Shown here in pieces: positions 1 through 7,280 of a stretch of 33,747 nucleotides of DNA. The notes beneath the pieces were generated by a model. The model ran no database searches. It worked only from the letters and a program-made list of their open reading frames with translations, and was not told where the DNA came from. Within the stretch, counting starts at the first letter, position 1; the number at the start of each line of letters is the position of its first letter. Both the position numbers and the translations under genes were made by a program. The stretch lies in the IMG/VR virus record IMGVR_UViG_3300013132_000134, positions 1-33,747 of that record; one strand, given 5' to 3'. The stretch is from a virus.

Positions 1-1
1 C

Positions 2-151
2 CCGCCCAAGTCCCGCGATGGTCTCGTGTTCGTCGGGACGTGGATCCCAGCCGACCAACACCGGATCCTGAAGCAGGCCGCCAAGGAGAACCGCCGGAGC
101 CTCTGCGGTCAGGTGGCGTACGAACTCGGGCAAAAGTATGCCCAGGGGTGA
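2..151 (+). CDS. C-terminal part of a ribbon-helix-helix-like protein (5' end outside window)
   Basis: The frame is open from the first bases and stops at TGA 149-151, giving the last 49 residues. They read GLVFVGTWIPADQHRILKQA followed by KENRRSLCGQV and end in YELGQKYAQG. A short strand-like stretch (VGTWIPAD), then two helices with the pattern 'PAD.HR.LKQAA.EN.RSL...V', is the usual look of Arc/MetJ-type ribbon-helix-helix DNA-binding proteins. It lies 18 bases upstream of an excisionase-like gene, which fits a phage regulatory region. The call rests on pattern only and the N-terminus is missing. An alternative is a small plasmid or phage antitoxin of the same fold. Confidence 0.55.
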   Translation, partial: PPKSRDGLVFVGTWIPADQHRILKQAAKENRRSLCGQVAYELGQKYAQG

Positions 152-169
152 TAATCACCTTGCCCAGCC

Positions 170-394
170 ATGCAAACTGCAAACCCAAGCGAGTCCCCCG
201 TGCTCTCCCGCAAGGAGGTCGCTGCGCTGCTCGGCAAGCTCCTGCGGTCGGACGGAACCCCGCTCACAGTCCGCAGCGTCCACAACTGGATGCGGCGGGG
301 ATTGCCCCGCGTGAAGATCGGCGGCGTCGTCACCTTCCGGGAGGACGAAGTCCGCAAGTGGGTCAATGCCCACCGGGAGGGCGTGCTCCTGTGA
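170..394 (+). CDS. Excisionase/MerR-type helix-turn-helix protein
   Basis: This is a 74-residue protein. 'LSRKEVAALLGKLL' followed by 'VRSVHNWMRRGLPRVKIGG' and 'FREDEVRKWV' is the classic winged-helix HTH_17 (excisionase/AlpA/MerR-like) layout: recognition helix around residues 34-42, a wing with the K/R-I-G-G turn near 49-53, and a closing helix. Such proteins act as excisionases or as small transcription regulators in temperate phages. The start ATG at 170 is the only good one. No integrase is visible in the window, so excisionase and regulator cannot be told apart. Confidence 0.75.
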   Translation: MQTANPSESPVLSRKEVAALLGKLLRSDGTPLTVRSVHNWMRRGLPRVKIGGVVTFREDEVRKWVNAHREGVLL

Positions 395-414
395 CGCTCC
401 CCCCTCCAGCTTTT

Positions 415-520
415 CCATCGCCCCGTTACGCCAAGGCACCATCGCGGAGGTGTCCGGTCCCTGGGTGGGGATCGGATCAGGTTGTTGACTCACTCGATGC
501 CGCGGGTGGCGGGGCGATGG
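415..520 (+). ncRNA. Long-range perfect stem closing a structured RNA domain (candidate)
   Basis: CCATCGCCCCG at 415-425 is perfectly complementary to CGGGGCGATGG at 510-520 (11 bp). Just inside, CACC (437-440) and CGCGG (443-447) pair with CCGCG (500-504) and GGTG (505-508), giving nine more pairs. The whole 3' strand (500-520) is therefore almost continuously paired. No convincing reading frame crosses this stretch. Such nested long-range pairing is far better explained by a folded RNA (or, less likely, a DNA cruciform or operator) than by chance. The transcribed strand is not known; plus is assumed from the neighbours. Confidence 0.45.
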
Positions 521-529
521 ATCCCTATT

Positions 530-601
530 TGCGGGCAGGTCGGGGACCTGCACGGCCTCATAAGCCGAGCCAGCGCGGTTCAACTCCGCGGCCCGCTACC
601 A
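530..601 (+). tRNA. tRNA-Met(CAT)-like sequence with shrunken D arm
   Basis: A near-cloverleaf can be drawn. Acceptor strand GCGGGC (531-536) pairs with GCCCGC (591-596), with a U-U mismatch outside. The anticodon arm is CGGC-CTCATAA-GCCG with anticodon CAT at 559-561. The variable loop is 5 bases, and the T arm is CGCGG-TTCAACT-CCGCG (574-590). Discriminator A and an encoded CCA lie at 599-601. The D arm is only GGTC-GGG-GACC, so the total is 72 bases against the usual 76-77. A competing perfect 7-bp hairpin (GCAGGTC/GACCTGC, 535-551) overlaps the acceptor. It may be a phage tRNA-Met or Ile2, a decayed tRNA, or a tRNA-like domain of the structured RNA around it. Confidence 0.5.
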
Positions 602-1069
602 ACTTTCGACGCAAAGCCCCCGGCGACGGCCGGAACGACTGCTCGGCGTCCGGTGTGTGCGGCATCGCAGACGACCTGTTGCAACGGTCGTCCCGTGCGT
701 TCTCTCAACGTCCTGGGAACTCAATCACAGGACTGGTGCAGGCCTCACCAACCGCTTCGGCGGTCGATGGCTGGACGGCGGGAAAGACCGCAGGAGTCAG
801 GAAGCGCGGAAGCGGGGTACGGCAGTACCAAGGGCATGGAATGGCCTACAGCCCCGCAGCCAGGCGGACCAGCGCGCGAAGGGGCCACGGTGCCCAGGCG
901 CGCAACCGTTCGATGGCCACCGGTGCCGGTGTGAATCCGGCTCGTGTTCACCTGACAGCCTTCTCCCTCCATGCGGTGCGACCCGGCTGTGATACCGGGA
1001 CCGGACGAACTGCTCCGGGCACGCCGTTCCCAATCGGCGGCACCGCGCCCACCCCGAACCTCAGGCGCG
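602..1069 (+). ncRNA. Hairpin-rich stretch without a gene; candidate large structured RNA
   Basis: No frame here looks like protein: the open frames are rich in R, P and G and have no motif. Strong local hairpins follow one another. They are GACGACC/GGTCGTC (670-693), GTCCTG/CAGGAC (710-733), ACCGC-TTCG-GCGGT with a UUCG tetraloop (751-764), GCGGGG/CCCCGC (812-857) enclosing GTAC-GGCA-GTAC, GCGCGC/GCGCGC with inner GGGC/GCCC (872-903), GCCGG/CCGGC (925-941) and CCCGG/CCGGG near 982-999. With the stem at 415-520 and the tRNA-like unit this makes roughly 650 bases. High GC favours chance hairpins, so the limits and even the existence of the RNA are tentative. Confidence 0.35.
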
Positions 1070-1231
1070 ATGAACGCTGAAACCCTGACCCTTGCGGTCG
1101 GCCTGCTTGGCCTGTCCGCCTCGCTTGGGATTGGACTGCGCAGCCCGAGTCCGCCCCCAAACCAGAACCGCCGCCGCCACCGGCTCGGTCGACTCCTTCT
1201 CCTGTCGGGAAGCCTCCGGCGGGTCCGCTGA
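1070..1231 (+). CDS. Possible small membrane protein
   Basis: This is a 53-residue frame beginning MNAETLTLAVGLLGLSASLG, which would make one hydrophobic segment (about residues 5-22), followed by a Pro- and Arg-rich tail. The start ATG lacks a clear ribosome site. The +2 frame after the hydrophobic part reads a Pro/Ser/Lys-rich stretch that runs straight into the next gene at 1258. One reading is therefore a decayed or frameshifted N-terminal anchor. It may equally be a chance frame at the end of the candidate RNA. Confidence 0.22.
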   Translation: MNAETLTLAVGLLGLSASLGIGLRSPSPPPNQNRRRHRLGRLLLLSGSLRRVR

Positions 1232-1257
1232 TTTCGTCCCCTCAACCATCAAACACC

Positions 1258-2307
1258 ATGAGCGCAAAACAACCGGGTGCCTTGGCACCCATCCCACCGA
1301 ACACTGTCGCCGCCCTCTCGGAGGTCTCCGTCCGGGCAACCGCCGCCTTCGGCCAGGCGAACACTGGAGACCAGAACGTCCTGACCGCCCTCGAAGTGGC
1401 CGAGAGCGTGGACCAGCTCCGTGCCCTCCTCGACACATCCGAGGTGCGGGCGCGGATCGTCGCACTCCAGGACACCGCCATCGGGTTCCGGACCGATTCC
1501 GATCCCAAGGTCTGGAACAAGAAGAAGAACGCGTGGAACCAAGCCTACGAATGGTCCGTGGTCCGTGACTGCGCACTCGAAGCCGCCTTGCGCGGGCTCC
1601 AGTGGGTTGGAAACCAGTTCAACATCATCTCGGGGCGGATGTACTGCACGAAGGAGGGATTCGAATACCTCATCAAACGGTGCAAGACGGTCACGGAGTT
1701 CCGTCCGGTGATCAATGTACCGCGCCTCGCGAACGGCGGGGCCCTGGTCGAATGCGCGGCCTCCTGGAAGCTCAACGGTCAGCCGGTGACCTACTCGTGT
1801 TCGATCCCGGTGAAGATGGACGAGTACGCCGGCTCGGATCAGATCATCGGGAAGGCCAGCAGGAAGCTGCTGAAGCGCTGCTACGAGCAGATGTCTGGAG
1901 TCTCCGTGCCGGAGGCGGACGCGGAGGAAGTACCCGCGAGGATCGATTCCGGGGCGGAGCCGGGGCCCCGCTTCCTCGCCTCGTCCAAAGCTCCGGACGA
2001 CGATCAGGTTCCCGGAGCCGAGGTGCCTCCCGTGCCTCCGGTGGCGCCCGCAGCTTCGACTCCGACGCCTCCGCAGGCATCTACGCCGGCCTCACCCCAG
2101 GAGCAGCTCGCGAACTTCATCTGTTTCGCCGGCTTCAACTTCGACCAGTTTGTGAAGTGGGCGAAGATCGATGGCTTCCTGCCCGAGAAGGCGGAGCTCG
2201 CCGGGTTCGAGGAAGTGCCCACCCCAGTTGCCAACCGCCTGCTGAAATCCCAGCGCGGTGTCGTCTCCAACCTCCGGCAGTTCGTCGAGAAGGGAGGTGA
2301 ACGGTGA
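1258..2307 (+). CDS. RecT-like phage recombination protein (putative single-strand annealing protein)
   Basis: This is a 349-residue protein. The core (about residues 40-225) has 'QFNIISGRMYCTKEGFEYLI', a beta-rich middle and 'SDQIIGKASRKLLKRCYEQM' followed by SG. The latter resembles the 'Q..GKA.RKA..R.YE..G' ending of the DNA-binding core in RecT/ERF-type annealing proteins. A Pro/Ala-rich linker (about 235-285) leads to a small C-terminal helical domain. It sits two genes before a PD-(D/E)XK nuclease, the usual annealing protein plus exonuclease pairing of phages. ATG 1258 is chosen because upstream codons in frame offer no start. The family assignment is by pattern only; it could be an unnamed early phage family. 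Confidence 0.5.
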   Translation: MSAKQPGALAPIPPNTVAALSEVSVRATAAFGQANTGDQNVLTALEVAESVDQLRALLDTSEVRARIVALQDTAIGFRTDSDPKVWNKKKNAWNQAYEWSVVRDCALEAALRGLQWVGNQFNIISGRMYCTKEGFEYLIKRCKTVTEFRPVINVPRLANGGALVECAASWKLNGQPVTYSCSIPVKMDEYAGSDQIIGKASRKLLKRCYEQMSGVSVPEADAEEVPARIDSGAEPGPRFLASSKAPDDDQVPGAEVPPVPPVAPAASTPTPPQASTPASPQEQLANFICFAGFNFDQFVKWAKIDGFLPEKAELAGFEEVPTPVANRLLKSQRGVVSNLRQFVEKGGER

Positions 2308-2810
2308 AAGCCCGGGAAATCGTCAACTCCCTCCAGGCGGAGCTGGACCGGGCACTCGCGACGCTCGTCGCTGGCAACGTCACTGGCATCGCGACGGAGC
2401 TGATCAACGCGGACGACGGAACCCTCAGTGTCGGGTTCAGCCTCAAGCTGAACCTCTCCGGCAAGCGCGTCGCTGGTACGGGGGCTTTGTCGTACTCCCG
2501 GAAGTTCAAGGATGAGGTCGAGTTCATCACTCCCGATCCGGACCAGCCCCCGCTTCCTGGCATGGAGGTCACCCAAAGCGGTGGGGGCGCAATCTCCCAT
2601 GAGCAGGCCGAGCGCGTGTTTCGCGATGCCTCCGGGGCATTTGGCCGCACACGCCAGACCGGGGACACCGATGCGGACGGCGACAAGATGACGGGCGGCC
2701 TCAAGAAGGCGGTCCGGGCGATCGACAAGGCACTGGAGAGCGGGGCCACGGCGAAGGACGTGAAAGACGCCATCCAGGCGGTCCAGAAGTCGAAAGGGGG
2801 TGCCGTATGA
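2304..2810 (+). CDS. Conserved-looking phage early protein of unknown function
   Basis: This is a 168-residue protein starting with GTG, overlapping the previous stop (GTGA) and preceded by GGGAGGTGAAC, a strong ribosome site. Residues 1-75 form an alternating strand/helix region (MKAREIVNSLQAELDRALAT at the N-terminus, later LSVGFSLKLNLSG). The second half is charged and probably helical. I recognise no catalytic motif. Its place between the RecT-like protein and the Fe-S nuclease suggests a partner in phage recombination, for example a single-strand-binding or accessory factor. That is inference from position only. Confidence 0.6.
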   Translation: MKAREIVNSLQAELDRALATLVAGNVTGIATELINADDGTLSVGFSLKLNLSGKRVAGTGALSYSRKFKDEVEFITPDPDQPPLPGMEVTQSGGGAISHEQAERVFRDASGAFGRTRQTGDTDADGDKMTGGLKKAVRAIDKALESGATAKDVKDAIQAVQKSKGGAV

Positions 2811-3904
2811 ACGAGCGCAAAGGACTCCCGTCGGCATCCTCGGTTCATCGGTACGCGCATTGTCCAGGTTCCTACCACCTCGAGCGCCAGTTCGGGGAAG
2901 ACGAGGAAAGCAAGGACGCCGCGAGCGGCACCCGTATCCATGCCGTCCTGTATGGCGAGGCGGTCCACCCACCGCTCACCGACGAGGAAGAGCAGATCGT
3001 CGAACGTTGTCGCGCCATCGAGGCCCAGCTCGTCGAGCAGGTGTTCGGCGGGATCAGAGGGATCGGGGAGATCCGGGAAGAACGACTCTGGGCCTACGAC
3101 GAAGACCTGAAGCCCCAGTGGTCGGGCAAGCCGGACGTTCTCTTCCATGCCGGCTTCCGCGGGCTGCTGATCGATTACAAGACGGGCCGGGGAGAGGTGG
3201 AGCACGCGACCGGCAACCTCCAACTCCGAGCCTTGGCGGTGCTGGCCCACGAGACCTACGGCGTCGCCGACATCACCGTCGCCATCATCCAGCCTCTCGT
3301 TCGCCCGGAGGTCACCAGTTGCCGCTACCAACCCTCCGACATGCCCGCGGCCGTGGTGGAGATCCACGGGATCATGGCCTCCGTCGTGAAGGAGAACCAA
3401 CCGCGGGTTCCGTCGGCGTCGAGCTGTCGCTACTGCAAGGCCAAGGCGAATTGTCCCGAGGCCCAGACCCTCGTGGAGACGCTTCCCCTCCAGGTGAGTC
3501 GCGACGGACGCGAGATGGTCCTGAGTCCGGAGCGGATCGCCGAGTTCCTGGAGAAGGTGCCAGCTGCAGAAGCCGTCATCGAAGCAGTCCGCGCGAAAGC
3601 CCGGCGAATGCTCGAGGCGGATCCCGAGGCGATCCCCGGGTGGCGGCTGAAGCCTGGTTCCTGCCGGGAGGTCATCACCGAACCAAACACCGTCTTCGCA
3701 CGCTTCCTGGAGGCCGGCGGCACCCCGGAACACTTCCTCCCGTGCGTGACCCTCGCGAAGACCAAGCTCAGGGAGGCCCTCCGCGCTGCGTCCGGCAAGA
3801 AGGGCAAGGGGCTCGACGAGGCCATGGACACGCTCCTCGCCGGCTGCACCGAATCCAAACCGTCGGCTCCGTCCCTCGAACGGATCCGGGCTACCGAACC
3901 ATGA
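2807..3904 (+). CDS. Cas4/AddB-like PD-(D/E)XK nuclease with predicted Fe-S cluster
   Basis: This is a 365-residue protein. The nuclease core shows GTRIHAVL (41-48), a Glu pair (91-92), SGKPDVL with Asp110, and LIDYKTGRG with Asp123 and Lys125: the D...D-x-K signature. Four cysteines are placed as in Cas4 and AddB, one at the N-terminus (Cys19 in AHCPGSY) and three after the core (Cys207, Cys210, Cys216, in CRYCKAKANCPEA). They would hold a 4Fe-4S cluster that staples the domain. It probably acts as the DNA exonuclease partner of the annealing protein at 1258. It overlaps its neighbours on both sides by 4 bases (ATGA), so the genes are translationally coupled. DUF2800-type phage nucleases have this layout. 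Confidence 0.82.
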   Translation: MNERKGLPSASSVHRYAHCPGSYHLERQFGEDEESKDAASGTRIHAVLYGEAVHPPLTDEEEQIVERCRAIEAQLVEQVFGGIRGIGEIREERLWAYDEDLKPQWSGKPDVLFHAGFRGLLIDYKTGRGEVEHATGNLQLRALAVLAHETYGVADITVAIIQPLVRPEVTSCRYQPSDMPAAVVEIHGIMASVVKENQPRVPSASSCRYCKAKANCPEAQTLVETLPLQVSRDGREMVLSPERIAEFLEKVPAAEAVIEAVRAKARRMLEADPEAIPGWRLKPGSCREVITEPNTVFARFLEAGGTPEHFLPCVTLAKTKLREALRAASGKKGKGLDEAMDTLLAGCTESKPSAPSLERIRATEP

Positions 3905-4089
3905 GCCACTTCCTCGACTTCATTGTCCGGTGTGGCGATGTCCGGATCTCGGTTCGGGTGTCGCTCGGCGACGCTCGCCGGGATGCCTACCGGGCATCAC
4001 TCGACCCTCTTCACCAAGGCGGCCTCGTCATCGTCGAGCGCAGCGGTCGAGTGCTCGAGTGCTGGAGCCAAGGAGAACGGAAGACCTGA
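3901..4089 (+). CDS. Small hypothetical protein
   Basis: This is a 62-residue protein (MSHFLDFIVRCGDVRISVRV...) coupled to the nuclease by an ATGA overlap and to the next gene by TGATG. It has alternating hydrophobic strands and no recognisable motif. Continuous coupling on both sides and natural amino acid composition support a real gene. Function is unknown. Confidence 0.6.
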   Translation: MSHFLDFIVRCGDVRISVRVSLGDARRDAYRASLDPLHQGGLVIVERSGRVLECWSQGERKT

Positions 4090-4487
4090 TGCCACAATCC
4101 GCCCTCGAACGTCGGTTTGCGCTCTACTGGCGCGGGCTGAACGGTCCCGCTCTGGTTCAGGAGCATCGATTCGCCACCGGTCGCCGGTGGCGTTTCGACT
4201 TTGCATGCCCTGACGTCCGAGTCGCGATCGAGGTCGAGGGGGGAGAGTGGTCCGGCGGACGGCACACCCGAGGTGCCGGGTTCAACGACGACTGCGAGAA
4301 GTACAACGAAGCGACCTCCCTGGGTTGGGCCGTTTTCCGGCTCACCGGGGCCATGATCACGGTGCCGGATCTCGAACGGATCATTCGGTTCGTTCGCGCC
4401 CGGCAGGCTTCGTCCCTTTCCACAACTCCCATCCCGGCCGGGGCAACGCCGGGTCAACAAGCCCCCTCGAACCATGGCATGGATTGA
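4089..4487 (+). CDS. Vsr/restriction-endonuclease-fold small nuclease
   Basis: This is a 132-residue protein. The core reads RFDFACPDVRVAIEVEGG (Asp37, Glu48, Glu50), then a conserved 'GGRHTRGAGFNDDCEKYNEA' stretch with Lys71 and Asn73, and 'GWAVFRLT'. This is the D...E-x-E plus 'R..K.N.a...GW.v.R' pattern of small phage nucleases of the Vsr/MutH/DUF559-like endonuclease fold, often annotated as resolvase-like or HNH-free recombination nucleases. The ATG overlaps the previous stop by one base. The last ~25 residues (Pro/Ser/Gly-rich) overlap the start of the next gene by 14 bases. Likely role: processing of branched DNA during phage replication or recombination. Confidence 0.72.
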   Translation: MPQSALERRFALYWRGLNGPALVQEHRFATGRRWRFDFACPDVRVAIEVEGGEWSGGRHTRGAGFNDDCEKYNEATSLGWAVFRLTGAMITVPDLERIIRFVRARQASSLSTTPIPAGATPGQQAPSNHGMD

Positions 4488-5205
4488 ACTGCACCAGACT
4501 CTTCCGAGACATCCGAAGCTGGCGCGACTCGCCAACCGGCTCCGTATCCCCCGCGCCCAGGCAGCTGGGCACCTGACGTTTCTCTGGCTTTGGGCCCTGG
4601 ATTATTGCCCCACTGGCGATCTTTCGGCTCTCGAACCCGCAGAGATTTCGGCTGCTGCTGACTTCGGTGGGGACGCCGAGCTGTTCGCCAAGTCGCTCCG
4701 TGAAGCCGGGTGGCTCGATGAGGACGGCTGCATCCATGACTGGCACGAGTACGCCGGTCGTTTGGTTGACGAGCGTGTTCAGTCCAAGGAGCGAATGCGC
4801 GCATACCGGGAACGGAAGCGAACCGCGCAGATGGGTGCGCCCCCTGTTACGCCGAACGTTCGCGTAACGAACGGCGAACGTGCGGAGCTACCGTACAGTA
4901 CCCAACCCAACCAAGATGCCATACACACACAACGCGCGCGGGAGACCTTCCCGACGCTGGAGGAGGTGAAGGCCGAGGCGCAGCTGCGCTGCGTGCCGGC
5001 AGACGTCGCCGAGGCCTTCTGGAACCACTTCGAGTCCTCGGGTTGGGTCGATCGCCACGGCAACCCGATCCAGAGCTGGCGGCCCAAGCTGCGGAAATGG
5101 TGGACCGACGAGCAGCAGCGTCAGGCCCAGCAGCGCATCCAAGGCCGCGCTCCAGCTGGGGAGCGACGCGAGATCCAGGAGTCCGTCCAACCTCGAATCC
5201 TATGA
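4474..5205 (+). CDS. Phage replication-initiator-like protein
   Basis: This is a 243-residue protein. The N-terminus MAWIELHQTLPRHPKLARLA and the following LWLWALDYCPTGDL form the winged-helix start seen in phage replisome organiser/DnaD-related proteins ('W..l...l..hpK...la..l'). A charged linker (about 100-150) is followed by a C-terminal part with 'AEAFWNHFESSGWVDRHGNP' and a Trp- and Gln-rich tail, as in many phage replication proteins ('F..yy...gW.....GkpI.nWk..l..W'). It sits directly before the DnaC-like loader (ATGA overlap), the classic O/P-type arrangement, so it probably recognises the phage origin and recruits the loader. An AT-richer origin is not obvious inside the gene. Confidence 0.75.
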   Translation: MAWIELHQTLPRHPKLARLANRLRIPRAQAAGHLTFLWLWALDYCPTGDLSALEPAEISAAADFGGDAELFAKSLREAGWLDEDGCIHDWHEYAGRLVDERVQSKERMRAYRERKRTAQMGAPPVTPNVRVTNGERAELPYSTQPNQDAIHTQRARETFPTLEEVKAEAQLRCVPADVAEAFWNHFESSGWVDRHGNPIQSWRPKLRKWWTDEQQRQAQQRIQGRAPAGERREIQESVQPRIL

Positions 5206-5849
5206 CCTCCACCCCGGACCAGCACATGCCCGACTTCCGCGGCATCCGCATCGCGACCGAGCGGGAGTTGGAGGAGCTCCGGCGCAACGAGGCCGAGAAG
5301 GTTCGTCGGCGCGCCGTCGAGTCCGCACGGCGGGGATGGAACGTCCCGGAACGGCACTTCGCCGCCACGGTCCGCTTCGACGGGCCTTGGGTGCAGAAGC
5401 TCGCCATCATCCGCAGCGGGCTCGGTAAAGGTTCCACCTGGGCGCTGTGCGGAACCCGGGGCAACGGGAAGACCCAACTTGCCGTGCAGGCGATGATCGA
5501 GACAACGGCGGACGGGCGTCCCGCCCTGTACACGTCCGCGGTGCGATTCTTCGCCACCCTCAAGGCTACGTACCGCAAGGAGGCGAAGGAGACAGAACTC
5601 CAGGTCATCGATGCGCACCGGAAGCCTTCGCTCCTGGTGATCGACGAGATCGGGAAGCGCGGAGAAACGGTGTGGGAGGGCAACCTCCTCTTCGAGCTGC
5701 TGAACAACCGCTACGCGGACCGCACCGACACCATCGTCATCGCGAATCTCAGCCCCCAGGACCTCGCCGAGAGCCTCGGGCCTTCCATCACCTCACGCCT
5801 CAATGAGACCGGGGGCATCATCCACTGCGACTGGCCAAGCCGACGTTGA
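5202..5849 (+). CDS. DnaC/IstB-like helicase-loader ATPase
   Basis: This is a 215-residue protein. Walker A is GTRGNGKT (84-91) and Walker B LLVIDEIG (144-151), followed by 'FELLNNRYADRTDTIVIANL' with a sensor Asn and an arginine near the 'ITSRLNE' motif: the IstB/DnaC AAA+ layout. It would load the replicative helicase at the phage origin together with the product of 4474. The start ATG overlaps the previous stop (ATGA). A longer frame upstream exists but runs inside the previous gene and is not favoured. Confidence 0.88.
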   Translation: MTSTPDQHMPDFRGIRIATERELEELRRNEAEKVRRRAVESARRGWNVPERHFAATVRFDGPWVQKLAIIRSGLGKGSTWALCGTRGNGKTQLAVQAMIETTADGRPALYTSAVRFFATLKATYRKEAKETELQVIDAHRKPSLLVIDEIGKRGETVWEGNLLFELLNNRYADRTDTIVIANLSPQDLAESLGPSITSRLNETGGIIHCDWPSRR

Positions 5850-5852
5850 ACC

Positions 5853-6314
5853 ATGAAACCTGAATTCCACGAAGATCACTCGGGCCACCTCGACCCGCTC
5901 GACGGCCGCATGGGCGAGTTCGACTGGGACACGATCGAGCGCGCCCTCGGGGAGCAATGCCCCGACCTCACCGAACGTGACTACGCCGCGATGGGTATCG
6001 CGCTTCGACGCGTCCTCCAATGGATGGTCACCGTCGGACGCTGCGAGCCGAAGAAGATGGCCGAGATCATCGGTCGGCGGACCCTCGCCCTCGCCTGGGT
6101 GATGGATCCCAGCATCATCGACGGATCCCCATCGCTTTCCGCCCTTGCACGCCGCATCGGGACCAGCAAGGCGGTCCTGTCGCTGTCGTCGTCGAAGGCC
6201 TCGAAGGTGTTCGGAATCTCGAACCGGGCGCAAGCGCATGCATGGAACCGCAAGACTCGTAAAGTGCCTAATGGCAGGAATTTGAAGAGAGTCATAGGGA
6301 GATCCCCCACTTGA
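5853..6314 (+). CDS. Hypothetical phage protein with possible helix-turn-helix
   Basis: This is a 153-residue protein following the loader by 3 bases. The N-terminal half is acidic. Residues about 95-112 (SLSALARRIGTSKAVLSLSS) have the spacing of a helix-turn-helix. The C-terminus is strongly basic. Such proteins at the end of an early operon are often regulators of late transcription, but nothing here proves that. The last ~20 codons contain an AT-richer stretch and may mark the border of the next, inserted cassette. Confidence 0.55.
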   Translation: MKPEFHEDHSGHLDPLDGRMGEFDWDTIERALGEQCPDLTERDYAAMGIALRRVLQWMVTVGRCEPKKMAEIIGRRTLALAWVMDPSIIDGSPSLSALARRIGTSKAVLSLSSSKASKVFGISNRAQAHAWNRKTRKVPNGRNLKRVIGRSPT

Positions 6315-6346
6315 GTGGCTTTGACGTTCCTTGTATTCGCATGGGT

Positions 6347-7273
6347 ATGAACCTGAAAGCCTTCTCCCTTGTATTGGCAACCGCGTCCGGACTGCATGCG
6401 GACCCCGTTCAACGGCTGAAGGACATGATCTCGATGAGACCGCCCGTGGAAGGGGTGGTCGTCGAAACCAGCGGCCAGACGAACAAGTCGAGCAAGTTTG
6501 GGATTCAGGCCGGTGGAACCTGGTTCTCCCTACAGAACCAGCCCAACACCGACGACCAGACCCTGGTGGCTGCTGGCCAGTCCATGAAGATGACCTGGTC
6601 CTTCTCCGGGAACATGGTTCAGGCCATTCCCCGAGCGGACACCGTTCCCCTCCGGCTCGTCCCTGGTGCGACGGGACGCTTGGCGCCGGAGGCCACGGCA
6701 GAAAGCAGCTTGGGCTCGTTGTCCTACCGGACCCGATTTGGCCTCCACGTCGCGGAAACCAACATCCTCTGGAATGGCCTCGCGTTCGAGGCCACGGCGG
6801 AAACACCCAATTTGGCCGGGGGGAAGATCACCGGCCGGATCGAGGTCTCGAACAGTCTTCCCGTCCGCATCCACTACTCCATCAAGACGCAGGACCGAGT
6901 CTCGTCTCGGATCACCGAGCTTTCGGCGCATGACACCAATGGGTTCCCCCGGCGATGGAACCTCTCCATCGATGGGGTTCCTTCCACCCGTTCCTTCTAC
7001 TTCCAGGAGCTGTCCTTCGCTCCTCGCACTTTTCCCGATGGGGAAGGCTACACCCCATCCCTCCTGGGCGAGAACGGCCGGGAGTTCGCAATCTTCTACT
7101 CCAACCGCACTCAGCACGTCGTGGACCCGAGCGGCACCATCAGGGAAGTACCTTCACTGACGCCGATCGTGAACGCGAAGTCCGGCCCTTGGTGGATCGG
7201 GGTTGGAGTGATTGGAGTCGCCGCGGCTGTTGCCATCGCGGTGACTCGACACAAACGGCAAAAGGATCGGTAG
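6347..7273 (+). CDS. Exported, C-terminally membrane-anchored protein of unknown function
   Basis: This is a 308-residue protein. The N-terminus MNLKAFSLVLATASGLHA is a signal peptide with a likely cut after LHA. A long beta-rich outside domain without cysteines follows. The C-terminus GPWWIGVGVIGVAAAVAIAV then RHKRQKDR is a single membrane helix with a basic inside tail. It would sit in the inner membrane with its bulk outside the cytoplasm. ATG 6347 is chosen for the signal peptide; ATG 6341 and TTG 6311 are in frame upstream. It starts a four-gene cassette (6347-9900) dealing with the cell surface that is foreign to a phage early region. No known family is recognised. Confidence 0.65.
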   Translation: MNLKAFSLVLATASGLHADPVQRLKDMISMRPPVEGVVVETSGQTNKSSKFGIQAGGTWFSLQNQPNTDDQTLVAAGQSMKMTWSFSGNMVQAIPRADTVPLRLVPGATGRLAPEATAESSLGSLSYRTRFGLHVAETNILWNGLAFEATAETPNLAGGKITGRIEVSNSLPVRIHYSIKTQDRVSSRITELSAHDTNGFPRRWNLSIDGVPSTRSFYFQELSFAPRTFPDGEGYTPSLLGENGREFAIFYSNRTQHVVDPSGTIREVPSLTPIVNAKSGPWWIGVGVIGVAAAVAIAVTRHKRQKDR

Positions 7274-7280
7274 GAATCCA

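Noticed and set aside
925-941. GCCGG-TGTGAAT-CCGGC considered as the T arm of a second tRNA
   Set aside because: The loop lacks the TTC pattern, and no CCA, acceptor or anticodon arm fits around it.
40-1080. Long plus-strand frame running through the HTH gene and the gene-free stretch
   Set aside because: It reads the HTH gene out of frame, is Arg/Pro-rich throughout and crosses the tRNA-like unit; no motif supports it.
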